Of a stretch of 8,088 nucleotides of DNA, positions 1 through 5,405 are shown piece after piece. The notes beneath the pieces are model-generated. The model saw only the letters and a list, made by a program, of their open reading frames with translations, searched no databases and was not told where the DNA came from. Both the position numbers and the translations under genes were made by a program. The stretch is from JANNGZ01 sp031404155. Lineage in GTDB: Bacteria; Pseudomonadota; Gammaproteobacteria; Burkholderiales; Burkholderiaceae_C. Positions within the stretch are counted from its first letter, which is position 1. Each line of letters starts with the position of its first letter. Location of the stretch: contig JANNGZ010000491.1 in NCBI GenBank assembly GCA_031404155.1, positions 1 to 8,088 on the forward strand, given 5' to 3'.

Positions 1-567
1 CCCGACACCGTGTTTGCGCGCGACTACAACGAAGCGCTGGTGCACCAGATCGTCGTGGCCTACCAAGCCAATGCACGCCAGGGCACCCGCGCGCAGCTGG
101 ACCGAGGCGAAGTCAAACATTCGACCAAGAAGCCGTTCCGCCAAAAAGGCACCGGCCGCGCCCGCGCCGGCATGACCAGCTCGCCCCTGTGGCGTGGCGG
201 CGGCCGCATTTTCCCGAACCGGCCGGACGAGAACTTCAGCCAAAAGGTCAACAAGAAGATGTACCGCGCCGGCATGGCCGCCATCTTCTCGCAGCTGGCC
301 CGTGACGGCCGCCTGGCTGTGGTGGATTCGATCTCGGTCGATGCGCCCAAGACCAAGCTGCTCGCCGCCAAGTTCAAGGCGATGGGCCTGGAGTCGGTGA
401 TGGTGATCTCCGACCGGGTCGACGACAACCTGCTGCTGGCCTCGCGCAACCTGGCCAATGTGCTGGTTGTCGAGCCGCGCTACGCCGATCCGCTGTCGCT
501 GGTCTTCTACAAGAAGGTGCTGGTGACCAAAGGCGCGATCGAGCAGCTCAAGGAGATGTTCGCATGA
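1..567 (+). CDS. rplD: 50S ribosomal protein L4, 5' end cut by the window edge
   Basis: L4 is an early-assembling large-subunit protein that binds 23S rRNA and sends a loop into the peptide exit tunnel. In E. coli it also represses the S10 operon through the leader upstream of rpsJ, which is outside this window. The frame is open from base 1, and 188 residues are visible. The conserved basic loop segment KKPFRQKGTGRARAG lies at about visible residues 44-58, followed by the KVNKKMYRAGM helix. The GTG at 10 reads as an internal valine: it matches a residue about 18 positions into E. coli L4. About 14-15 N-terminal residues should therefore lie upstream. The C-terminus (ending EMFA) is complete. 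The stop codon overlaps the rplW start as ATGA, suggesting translational coupling. Identity is secure; only the true start is unseen. Confidence 0.97.
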   Translation, partial: PDTVFARDYNEALVHQIVVAYQANARQGTRAQLDRGEVKHSTKKPFRQKGTGRARAGMTSSPLWRGGGRIFPNRPDENFSQKVNKKMYRAGMAAIFSQLARDGRLAVVDSISVDAPKTKLLAAKFKAMGLESVMVISDRVDDNLLLASRNLANVLVVEPRYADPLSLVFYKKVLVTKGAIEQLKEMFA

Positions 568-884
568 GCGGCGCACCGAAGACGTTCGATGAAGGCAGGC
601 TGGCGCAAGTGCTGGTCGGGCCGATCATTTCCGAGAAGGCCACCGCCGCCGCGGAGAAGCACAACCAGGTGCTGTTCCAGGTGCTGCGCAACGCCACCAA
701 GCCCGAGATCAAGGCCGCGGTTGAACTGATGTTCAAGGTCGAAGTCGAGGGGGTCACGACGATCAACCAGAAGGGCAAGGCCAAGAAGTTCGGCCGCTCG
801 CAAGGTCGCCGCGACCACATCAAGAAGGCTTATGTGTCGCTGAAGAAGGGCCAGGAGCTCAACTTCTCCGGGGAGGCTGCGTAA
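564..884 (+). CDS. rplW: 50S ribosomal protein L23
   Basis: L23 sits at the polypeptide exit on the large subunit and is the docking site for trigger factor and SRP in E. coli. The product has 106 residues against 100 in E. coli; the extra residues are at the N-terminus before the conserved RLAQVLVGPIISEKAT block (about 12-27). Other family landmarks are KPEIKAAVELMFKVEV (about 50-65) and the basic hairpin around KAKKFGRSQGRR. The ATG at 564 is supported by AAGGAG at 550-555, inside the end of rplD, with 8 bases of spacing. It overlaps the rplD stop by four bases, and its own stop overlaps the rplB start as TAATG. Both junctions point to coupled translation. Confidence 0.97.
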   Translation: MSGAPKTFDEGRLAQVLVGPIISEKATAAAEKHNQVLFQVLRNATKPEIKAAVELMFKVEVEGVTTINQKGKAKKFGRSQGRRDHIKKAYVSLKKGQELNFSGEAA

Positions 885-1708
885 TGGCCGTCGTCAAAGT
901 CAAACCGACATCGCCGGGCCGCCGTGCCGTGGTCAAGGTGGTGCACAAGCACCTGCACAAGGGCAAGCCCGAGGCGTCGCTGCTCGAGCCGCAAATGCAG
1001 AACGCGGGCCGCAACAACAACGGGCACATCACGATTCGCCACAGGGGCGGTGGTCACAAGCACCACTACCGCGTGGTCGACTTCGTGCGCAACAAGGACA
1101 GCATTCCAGCCAAGGTCGAGCGCATCGAGTACGACCCGAACCGCAGCGCCCATATTGCGCTGGTGTGCTACGCCGACGGCGAGCGCCGCTACATCATCGC
1201 CCCGCGCGGGCTGGATGCCGGCGCCACGGTGATCAGCGGTGCCGAGGCGCCAATCAAGGCCGGCAACACGCTACCGATCCGCAACATCCCGGTGGGCTCG
1301 ATCATCCATTGCGTCGAGATGCTGCCGGGCAAGGGCGCGCAGATCGCGCGTTCCGCGGGTACCTCGGTGACCCTGATGGCGCGCGAAGGCACCTACGCGC
1401 AGGTCCGCCTGCGCTCGGGTGAAGTGCGCAAGATCCATATCGACTGCCGCGCCACCATCGGCGAGGTGAGCAACGAAGAGCACAGCCTGCGCCAACTCGG
1501 CAAGGCCGGCGTGAAACGCTGGATGGGTATCCGCCCGACGGTGCGTGGTGTCGCAATGAACCCGGTGGACCACCCGCACGGCGGCGGCGAAGGCCGCACC
1601 GGCGAGGGCCAGGTGCCGGTGTCGCCGTGGAACACGATGACCAAGGGCTACCGCACCCGCAGCAACAAGCGCACGCAGACGATGATCGTCTCGCGCCGCA
1701 AGAAATAA
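884..1708 (+). CDS. rplB: 50S ribosomal protein L2
   Basis: L2 is a core large-subunit protein required for subunit association and for building the peptidyl transferase region. At 274 residues it matches the usual bacterial length (273 in E. coli). The start MAVVKVKPTSPGRR, the block GRNNNGHITIRHRGGGHKHH (about 43-62) and the C-terminal block GVAMNPVDHPHGGGEGR are all present. The last holds His230, equivalent to the conserved E. coli His229 region. The basic tail ends in SRRKK. The ribosome binding site GGGAGG (871-876) lies in the end of rplW, 7 bases before the ATG, and the start overlaps the rplW stop by one base. Nothing is missing. Confidence 0.98.
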   Translation: MAVVKVKPTSPGRRAVVKVVHKHLHKGKPEASLLEPQMQNAGRNNNGHITIRHRGGGHKHHYRVVDFVRNKDSIPAKVERIEYDPNRSAHIALVCYADGERRYIIAPRGLDAGATVISGAEAPIKAGNTLPIRNIPVGSIIHCVEMLPGKGAQIARSAGTSVTLMAREGTYAQVRLRSGEVRKIHIDCRATIGEVSNEEHSLRQLGKAGVKRWMGIRPTVRGVAMNPVDHPHGGGEGRTGEGQVPVSPWNTMTKGYRTRSNKRTQTMIVSRRKK

Positions 1709-1720
1709 GGGGCAGCACAG

Positions 1721-1999
1721 ATGACCCGTTCACTCAAGAAGGGCCCGTTCGTCGACCACCACCTGCTGGCCAAGGTCGAGAAGGCCTCTGCCAACAAGGA
1801 CAAGAAGCCGATCAAGACCTGGTCACGCCGCTCGACGGTGCTGCCCGAGTTCATCGGCCTGACGATCGCCGTGCACAACGGCAAGCAGCATGTGCCGGTG
1901 TATGTGAGCGACCAGATGGTCGGCCACAAGCTCGGCGAGTTCGCGCAGACCCGCATGTTCAAGGGTCACCCCGCGGACAAGAAGGCCGCGAAGAAATAA
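1721..1999 (+). CDS. rpsS: 30S ribosomal protein S19
   Basis: S19 binds the head of the small subunit together with S13, near the A-site tRNA and the intersubunit bridges. The product is 92 residues, the same as in E. coli. Landmarks are the N-terminal TRSLKKGPFVDHHLL, the central SRRSTVLPEFIGLTI and the signature HNGKQHVPVYVSDQMVGHKL, ending in a lysine-rich tail (KKAAKK). The ribosome binding site AAGGGG (1707-1712) overlaps the rplB stop and lies 8 bases before the ATG. It sits 12 bases after rplB and 12 bases before the preferred rplV start. Confidence 0.98.
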   Translation: MTRSLKKGPFVDHHLLAKVEKASANKDKKPIKTWSRRSTVLPEFIGLTIAVHNGKQHVPVYVSDQMVGHKLGEFAQTRMFKGHPADKKAAKK

Positions 2000-2003
2000 A
2001 GGA
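1998..2003 (+). promoter_or_regulatory. Ribosome binding site that decides the rplV start
   Basis: AAAGGA overlaps the rpsS stop codon. It is directly adjacent to the upstream candidate ATG (2003) but 8 bases before the ATG at 2012, which favours the shorter L22 beginning METQ. Confidence 0.7.
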
Positions 2004-2011
2004 TGCCGACG

Positions 2012-2341
2012 ATGGAAACCCAAGCAATCGTGCGCGGCGTGCGCCTGTCGGCCGACAAGGGCCGGCTGGTAGCCGACCTGGTGCGCGGCAAGAAGGTCGA
2101 CCAGGCGCTGAACATCCTGACGTTCACGCCGAAGAAGGCCGCCGGCATCATCAAGAAGGCGCTGGAGTCCGCGATCGCGAACGCCGAGCACAACGACGGC
2201 GTCGACATCGACGAGTTGCGGATCACCTCGATCTACGTCGAGCAGGGCGCCACCTTGAAGCGCTTCTCGGCGCGCGCCAAGGGCCGCGGCAACCGCATCA
2301 GCAAGCCCACCGCTCACATCTACGTGACCGTCGGGAACTAA
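2012..2341 (+). CDS. rplV: 50S ribosomal protein L22
   Basis: L22 binds all domains of 23S rRNA; its beta-hairpin lines the exit tunnel beside L4 and is a site of macrolide resistance mutations. From the ATG at 2012 the product is 109 residues (110 in E. coli) and begins METQAIVRG, like E. coli METIAKHRH. An in-frame ATG at 2003 would add three residues (MPT), but it touches the ribosome binding site AAAGGA at 1998-2003 with no spacing. The 2012 start has 8 bases of spacing. Landmarks are KGRLVADLVRGKKVDQAL, the ALESAIANAEHNDG block, and the tunnel-hairpin region EQGATLKRFSARAKGRGNRI followed by the C-terminal strand. Identity is certain; only the start has a minor alternative. Confidence 0.97.
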   Translation: METQAIVRGVRLSADKGRLVADLVRGKKVDQALNILTFTPKKAAGIIKKALESAIANAEHNDGVDIDELRITSIYVEQGATLKRFSARAKGRGNRISKPTAHIYVTVGN

Positions 2342-2349
2342 GGAAGAGC

Positions 2350-3264
2350 ATGGGACAGAAAATCCATCCGATTGGCTTCCGCCTCCCGGTCACCCGTGCC
2401 TGGGCTTCGCGCTGGTTCGCCACCAACCGCAACTTCAGCCAGATGCTGGCCGAAGACCTGAAGGTGCGCGAATTCCTGAAAGCGCGCCTGAAGAGCGCGG
2501 CGGTATCCAAGATCACGATCGAGCGCCCGGCAAAGAACGCCCGCATCACGATCTACTCGGCGCGTCCGGGCGTGGTGATCGGCAAGAAGGGCGAGGACAT
2601 CGAGAACCTGAAGCTCGAGCTGGCCAAACGCCTTGGCGTGCCGGTCGCAGTGAACATCGAAGAGATCCGCAAGCCCGAGATCGATGCGCAGCTGATCGCC
2701 GACTCGATCACCCAGCAGCTCGAGAAGCGCATCATGTTCCGCCGCGCCATGAAGCGCGCGATGCAGAACGCGATGCGTCTGGGCGCGCAGGGCATCAAGC
2801 TGATGTCCTCGGGCCGCCTGAACGGCATCGAAATTGCGCGCTGCGAGTGGTACCGCGAAGGTCGCGTGCCGCTTCACACGCTCAAGGCCGACATCGACTA
2901 CGGCTTCTCCGAAGCCAAGACCACCTACGGCGTCATCGGCGTCAAGTGCTGGGTCTATCGGGGCGACCGCCTCGCTCCCGGAGAGACGCCGGCGGCCAAG
3001 CCCGACTCCGGTGAAGACGATCGCCGCCCACGTCGTGGCCCGCGCCCCGGTGGCCCGAGCGGCCCCGGCGCGCCGGGTGGCCGCGGCCGCCCCGGGGAGC
3101 GATTCCCGCGTGCGGGTGCAGGTGCCGGCCCCGCTGCCGCAGCGCCTGCGGGCGAGAGCAAGCCGGCGGAGGCCGTACCGGCCGCACCTGCCGACGGCAC
3201 GAGCAAGCCTGCGGTGAAGCGCGTGCGCAAGGCCGTCGCGCCCACCGAGGTCAAAGGAGAATAA
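2350..3264 (+). CDS. rpsC: 30S ribosomal protein S3 with a long C-terminal tail
   Basis: S3 lies at the mRNA entry channel of the 30S subunit and takes part in the ribosome's mRNA helicase activity. The product has 304 residues against 233 in E. coli. The N-terminal part starts MGQKIHPIGFRLP. A type 2 KH domain follows, with its GKKG loop at 78-81, then the S3 C-terminal domain containing RRAMKRAMQNAMRLGAQG and EWYREGRVPLHTLKADIDYG. The recognisable core ends near residue 208. Residues 209-304 are a low-complexity tail: first Arg/Gly/Pro-rich, then Ala/Pro-rich, closing with a short basic patch (KRVRKAV). AGGA at 2341-2344 lies 5 bases before the ATG. The gene starts 8 bases after rplV. The tail's frame is supported by the rplP ribosome binding site overlapping its end and by the absence of any stop. 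Confidence 0.97.
   Translation: MGQKIHPIGFRLPVTRAWASRWFATNRNFSQMLAEDLKVREFLKARLKSAAVSKITIERPAKNARITIYSARPGVVIGKKGEDIENLKLELAKRLGVPVAVNIEEIRKPEIDAQLIADSITQQLEKRIMFRRAMKRAMQNAMRLGAQGIKLMSSGRLNGIEIARCEWYREGRVPLHTLKADIDYGFSEAKTTYGVIGVKCWVYRGDRLAPGETPAAKPDSGEDDRRPRRGPRPGGPSGPGAPGGRGRPGERFPRAGAGAGPAAAAPAGESKPAEAVPAAPADGTSKPAVKRVRKAVAPTEVKGE
2974..3261 (+). other. Low-complexity C-terminal tail of S3
   Basis: This segment encodes residues 209-304 of S3, with no counterpart of this length in E. coli. The first half is rich in Arg, Gly and Pro with RGG-like character and an acidic SGEDD patch near its start. The second half is rich in Ala, Pro and Lys and ends with KRVRKAV. The DNA is locally very GC-rich (clearest at about 3020-3150), so frameshift sequencing errors are a theoretical risk. 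The frame nevertheless stays open and ends correctly just before rplP. The tail is probably disordered and RNA-binding; that is inferred from composition. Confidence 0.8.
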
Positions 3265-3266
3265 GC

Positions 3267-3683
3267 ATGCTGCAACCCAATCGCCGCAAGTTCCGCAAGG
3301 AACAAAAGGGCCGCAACACCGGCATCGCCACGCGTGGCGCCGCGGTGTCGTTCGGCGAATTCGGCCTCAAGGCCACCGAGCGCGGCCGCATTACGGCGCG
3401 CCAGATCGAGGCCGCGCGCCGCGCGATCAGCCGCCACATCAAGCGCGGCGGCCGCATCTTCATCCGCATCTTCCCGGACAAGCCAATCTCGCAGAAGCCG
3501 GCCGAAGTGCGCATGGGCAACGGCAAAGGCAACCCCGAGTACTACGTGGCCGAAATCCAGCCCGGCAAGGTGCTGTACGAGATCAACGGTGTGCCCGAGA
3601 CGCTGGCGCGCGAAGCCTTCACGCTCGCCGCCGCGAAGCTGCCGCTGCGTTGCACCTTCGTTGCCCGCCAGGTCGGCGCCTGA
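3267..3683 (+). CDS. rplP: 50S ribosomal protein L16
   Basis: L16 organises the A-site tRNA region of the large subunit and is needed for late 50S assembly. The product is 138 residues (136 in E. coli). It starts MLQPNRRKFRKEQKGRNTG and contains the arginine-rich helix ARQIEAARRAISRHIKRGG and the block KPAEVRMGNGKGNPEYYVA. Arg82 in that block aligns by eye with E. coli Arg81, the residue hydroxylated by the ribosomal oxygenase RoxA. The C-terminus holds LAREAFTLAAAKLPLRCTFV. The ribosome binding site AAAGGAG (3253-3259) lies inside the end of rpsC, 7 bases before the ATG, and only two bases separate the two genes. Confidence 0.98.
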   Translation: MLQPNRRKFRKEQKGRNTGIATRGAAVSFGEFGLKATERGRITARQIEAARRAISRHIKRGGRIFIRIFPDKPISQKPAEVRMGNGKGNPEYYVAEIQPGKVLYEINGVPETLAREAFTLAAAKLPLRCTFVARQVGA

Positions 3684-3699
3684 TCGACAAGGACTGAGC

Positions 3700-3900
3700 A
3701 TGAAAACATCTGAACTGCGCGCCAAGGACGTGGCTGCGCTCGAGAAGGAAGTGTCTGAACTGCTGAAGGCCCACTTCGGCCTGCGCATGCAAAAGGCGAC
3801 GCAGCAGCTGACCAACCATTCCCAGCTTGGCAAGACCCGGCGCGAGATCGCTCGCGCCAAGACCATCATTGCCCAGAAGCAGAAGGGCGCCGCCAAATGA
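3700..3900 (+). CDS. rpmC: 50S ribosomal protein L29
   Basis: L29 is a small helical protein near the exit tunnel that contacts L23. The product is 66 residues (63 in E. coli), starting MKTSELRAKDVAALEKEVSE. It carries the family block HFGLRMQKATQQLTNHSQLG and then the RREIARAKTIIAQK helix. The pattern is two long helices joined by a turn. The same frame is open upstream to 3334, but that part overlaps rplP and is spurious. The start at 3700 is set by homology and by AAGGA (3689-3693), 6 bases before it. The stop overlaps the rpsQ start as ATGA. Confidence 0.97.
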   Translation: MKTSELRAKDVAALEKEVSELLKAHFGLRMQKATQQLTNHSQLGKTRREIARAKTIIAQKQKGAAK

Positions 3901-4205
3901 ACGAGCAAGCCAACCCGCAATCGACCGCGACGCCGGCGGCCACGCCGAAGACCAAAGTCACCCGCACCTTCGTCGGCAAAGTGGTGAGCGACAAGCGAGC
4001 CAAGACGATCACCGTGCTCGTCGAGCGTCGTGTCAAACATGAGCTCTACGGCAAGATCGTCGCCCGCTCGAGCAAGTACCACGCGCACGACGAAAAGGGC
4101 GAATACAAGATGGGCGACACCGTCGAGATCACCGAGAGCCGGCCGATCTCCAAGACCAAGTCCTGGGTGGTCACCCGCCTGGTCGAGAAGGCACGCTCGG
4201 TCTGA
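3897..4205 (+). CDS. rpsQ: 30S ribosomal protein S17, N-terminally extended
   Basis: S17 is a primary 16S rRNA binder in the body of the 30S subunit, with an OB-fold. The product is 102 residues against 84 in E. coli. The extra 17 or so are an N-terminal segment rich in Ala, Thr, Pro and Gln (residues 1-20). The core follows: RTFVGKVVSDKRAKTITV, RRVKHELYGKIVARSSKYHAHDE in two consecutive blocks, and the C-terminal SRPISKTKSWVVTRLVEKA signature. The ATG overlaps the rpmC stop (ATGA), with AGAAGGG (3881-3887) 9 bases before it. No ATG lies between the extension and the core, so the extension is likely translated. It is the last ribosomal gene before the terminator, as in the E. coli S10 operon. 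Confidence 0.96.
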   Translation: MNEQANPQSTATPAATPKTKVTRTFVGKVVSDKRAKTITVLVERRVKHELYGKIVARSSKYHAHDEKGEYKMGDTVEITESRPISKTKSWVVTRLVEKARSV

Positions 4206-4231
4206 GGTAATTGCTCAAACCCGTCCCGCCG

Positions 4232-4272
4232 CGGCCGGAACACTGGAAACGCAGTGTCCGGCCGTTGTTCTT
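4232..4272 (+). terminator. Probable intrinsic terminator of the S10 operon
   Basis: The arm at 4232-4245 pairs with 4252-4264, giving a 13-bp GC-rich stem with one bulged A (4239 or 4240) and a six-base loop (GAAACG). A T-rich run, TTGTTCTT, follows at 4265-4272. The T-run is interrupted, so termination may be partial. It lies 27 bases after the rpsQ stop and 23 bases before the peroxiredoxin start. It could instead be a processing or 3'-end-stabilising hairpin. Confidence 0.8.
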
Positions 4273-4295
4273 AATCCGCACAAGGAGCGCCCCCA

Positions 4296-4811
4296 ATGCT
4301 GAAAATCGGAGACAAGCTGCCGGCTGGCAGCCTGCAGGAATTTGTTGAAGTCGAGGGCAATGGCTGCTCGATCGGCCCGAACAAATTCGACGTCGAAACG
4401 AGCACCGCGGGCAAGACCATCGCGGTGTTCGCATTGCCCGGCGCGTACACGCCGACCTGCTCGGCCAAACATGTCCCCGGCTACGTCGAGAAGGCGGCCG
4501 AACTGCACGCTGCGGGCGTCGACGAAATCTGGTGCCTCTCGGTCAACGACGCTTTTGTGATGGGCGCCTGGGGCCGCGACCAGAAGACTAGCAGCAAGGT
4601 CCGCATGATGGCCGACGGCAGTGCCGAGTTCACCAAGGCTGCCGGCCTGACTTTGGACCTTTCTGCACGCGGCATGGGTTTGCGCTCGCAGCGCTACTCG
4701 ATGCTGGTCGTCGACGGCGTCGTCAAGGCGATCAATGTCGAGGCGCCGGGCAAGTTCGAGGTCAGCGATGCCACTACCATGCTCGAGCAGGCGAAAGCCC
4801 TCCGCCGCTAA
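4296..4811 (+). CDS. Peroxiredoxin, Prx5/PrxII type (AhpC/TSA superfamily)
   Basis: This is a predicted thiol peroxidase that reduces hydrogen peroxide and organic hydroperoxides, using glutaredoxin/glutathione or thioredoxin as reductant. No signal peptide is seen, so it is cytoplasmic. The 171-residue length fits the family. The active-site motif PGAYTPTC (48-55) holds Thr52 and the peroxidatic Cys55, and VPGY follows at 60-63. Arg130 in RSQRYSM fits the conserved active-site arginine. Cys80 lies 25 residues after Cys55, the spacing of the second cysteine in plant PrxII enzymes; Cys24 is extra. AAGGAG (4282-4287) is 8 bases before the ATG. The gene sits between the S10 and spc ribosomal operons, downstream of a terminator, and shows no promoter of its own. 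Codon use matches the neighbours. The family call is firm; the electron donor is inferred. Confidence 0.94.
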   Translation: MLKIGDKLPAGSLQEFVEVEGNGCSIGPNKFDVETSTAGKTIAVFALPGAYTPTCSAKHVPGYVEKAAELHAAGVDEIWCLSVNDAFVMGAWGRDQKTSSKVRMMADGSAEFTKAAGLTLDLSARGMGLRSQRYSMLVVDGVVKAINVEAPGKFEVSDATTMLEQAKALRR

Positions 4812-4850
4812 CGCATCAGCGACACACGAGGTGAGCCGCACCGGAGTGCG

Positions 4851-4880
4851 TTGACAGCCGGCCCGCCGCCGCGGCATAAT
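4851..4880 (+). promoter_or_regulatory. Sigma70-type promoter for the spc operon
   Basis: A perfect -35 hexamer TTGACA (4851-4856) is followed after 18 bases by CATAAT (4875-4880), one mismatch from the -10 consensus. It is the AT-richest spot in an otherwise GC-rich gap. Transcription would start near 4887 and run into rplN, leaving a leader of about 133 nucleotides. The position matches the spc promoter of E. coli, which lies between rpsQ and rplN; here it comes after the peroxiredoxin gene. Confidence 0.85.
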
Positions 4881-4899
4881 CTAAAGCTTCGCCGGAAAT

Positions 4900-4938
4900 C
4901 TGGCAACCGTACCGATAGCAGTATCGAGCGGCTGCCGG
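4900..4938 (+). promoter_or_regulatory. Imperfect leader hairpin upstream of rplN
   Basis: The segment 4900-4909 pairs with 4929-4938 (nine pairs including one G-U, plus one A-C mismatch). After a small internal loop, CGATA (4913-4917) pairs with TATCG (4922-4926) around a GCAG loop. It begins about 13 bases after the predicted transcription start. It could be a binding site for a spc-encoded ribosomal protein, a stability element, or chance in GC-rich DNA. No T-run follows, so it is not a terminator. Confidence 0.45.
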
Positions 4939-5007
4939 CAACCGGATCCAGCCCACACCACGGGCCCAAGACTGACCGAGCGGCACCCGTGCCACCCGGG
5001 CCAAGTT

Positions 5008-5013
5008 GGGAAA
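5008..5013 (+). promoter_or_regulatory. Weak ribosome binding site of rplN
   Basis: GGGAAA is the best purine run before the rplN ATG (5020). It pairs with the anti-Shine-Dalgarno sequence less well than the AAGGA-type sites before the other genes. CCA (5001-5003) can pair with TGG (5007-5009), which would partly cover it. Initiation here may depend on leader structure; that is inference. Confidence 0.4.
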
Positions 5014-5019
5014 AGACAA

Positions 5020-5388
5020 ATGATCCAAATGCAAACGCGGCTTGATGTCGCGGATAACACTGGCGCCAAGTCCGTCATGTGCATCAAGGTGCTCGGCGGC
5101 TCCAAGCGTCGTTACGCCGGCATCGGCGATGTGATCAAGGTTTCGATCAAGGAAGCCGCGCCGCGTGGCCGCGTCAAGAAGGGCGAGGTCTACAGCGCCG
5201 TGGTGGTCCGCACCGCCAAGGGTGTGCGCCGCCAGGACGGCTCGCTCGTCAAGTTCGACGGCAATGCCGCCGTGCTGCTCAACGCCAAGCTCGAGCCGAT
5301 CGGCACGCGCATCTTCGGGCCGGTGACGCGTGAGTTGCGCACCGAGCGCTTCATGAAGATCGTGTCGCTCGCACCCGAAGTGCTCTGA
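5020..5388 (+). CDS. rplN: 50S ribosomal protein L14
   Basis: L14 lies at the subunit interface, contacts 16S rRNA in an intersubunit bridge and is the target of the silencing factor RsfS. The product is 122 residues (123 in E. coli). It starts MIQMQTRLDVADNTGAKSVM and contains CIKVLGGSKRRYAGIGDVIK, the basic KEAAPRGRVKKGEV loop and the C-terminal signature GTRIFGPVTRELR, ending SLAPEVL. The ATG at 5020 is chosen by homology; a second ATG at 5029 would remove MIQ. Unlike its neighbours it has only a weak ribosome binding site (GGGA, 5008-5011). It is the first gene after the spc promoter. Confidence 0.98.
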   Translation: MIQMQTRLDVADNTGAKSVMCIKVLGGSKRRYAGIGDVIKVSIKEAAPRGRVKKGEVYSAVVVRTAKGVRRQDGSLVKFDGNAAVLLNAKLEPIGTRIFGPVTRELRTERFMKIVSLAPEVL

Positions 5389-5405
5389 GCCCAGAAGGAC
5401 AGGCC

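Noticed and set aside
1627..2349. A plus-strand open frame that would extend rpsC upstream to 1627
   Set aside because: It overlaps rpsS and rplV in another frame. S3 clearly starts at the MGQKIHP at 2350, with its own ribosome binding site.
2834..3217. Plus-strand open frame overlapping the rpsC tail in another frame
   Set aside because: It is fully inside rpsC, in very GC-rich DNA where stop codons are rare, and has no ribosome binding site or recognisable domain.
2955..4088. A 377-codon open frame on the minus strand across the rpsC tail, rplP, rpmC and rpsQ
   Set aside because: It lies opposite well-identified ribosomal genes, has low-complexity composition typical of GC-rich antisense frames, and matches no family I recognise.
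4180..4212. Possible promoter for the peroxiredoxin (TGGTCG ... GGTAAT) at the end of rpsQ
   Set aside because: The -35 match is poor, the spacing would be about 20 bases, and the RNA would run straight into the terminator hairpin.
4913..4926. Inverted repeat CGATA-GCAG-TATCG as an OxyR-type peroxide-response site
   Set aside because: It lacks the four spaced ATAG/CTAT elements and lies downstream of the promoter and of the peroxiredoxin gene. It is better explained as the tip of the leader hairpin.
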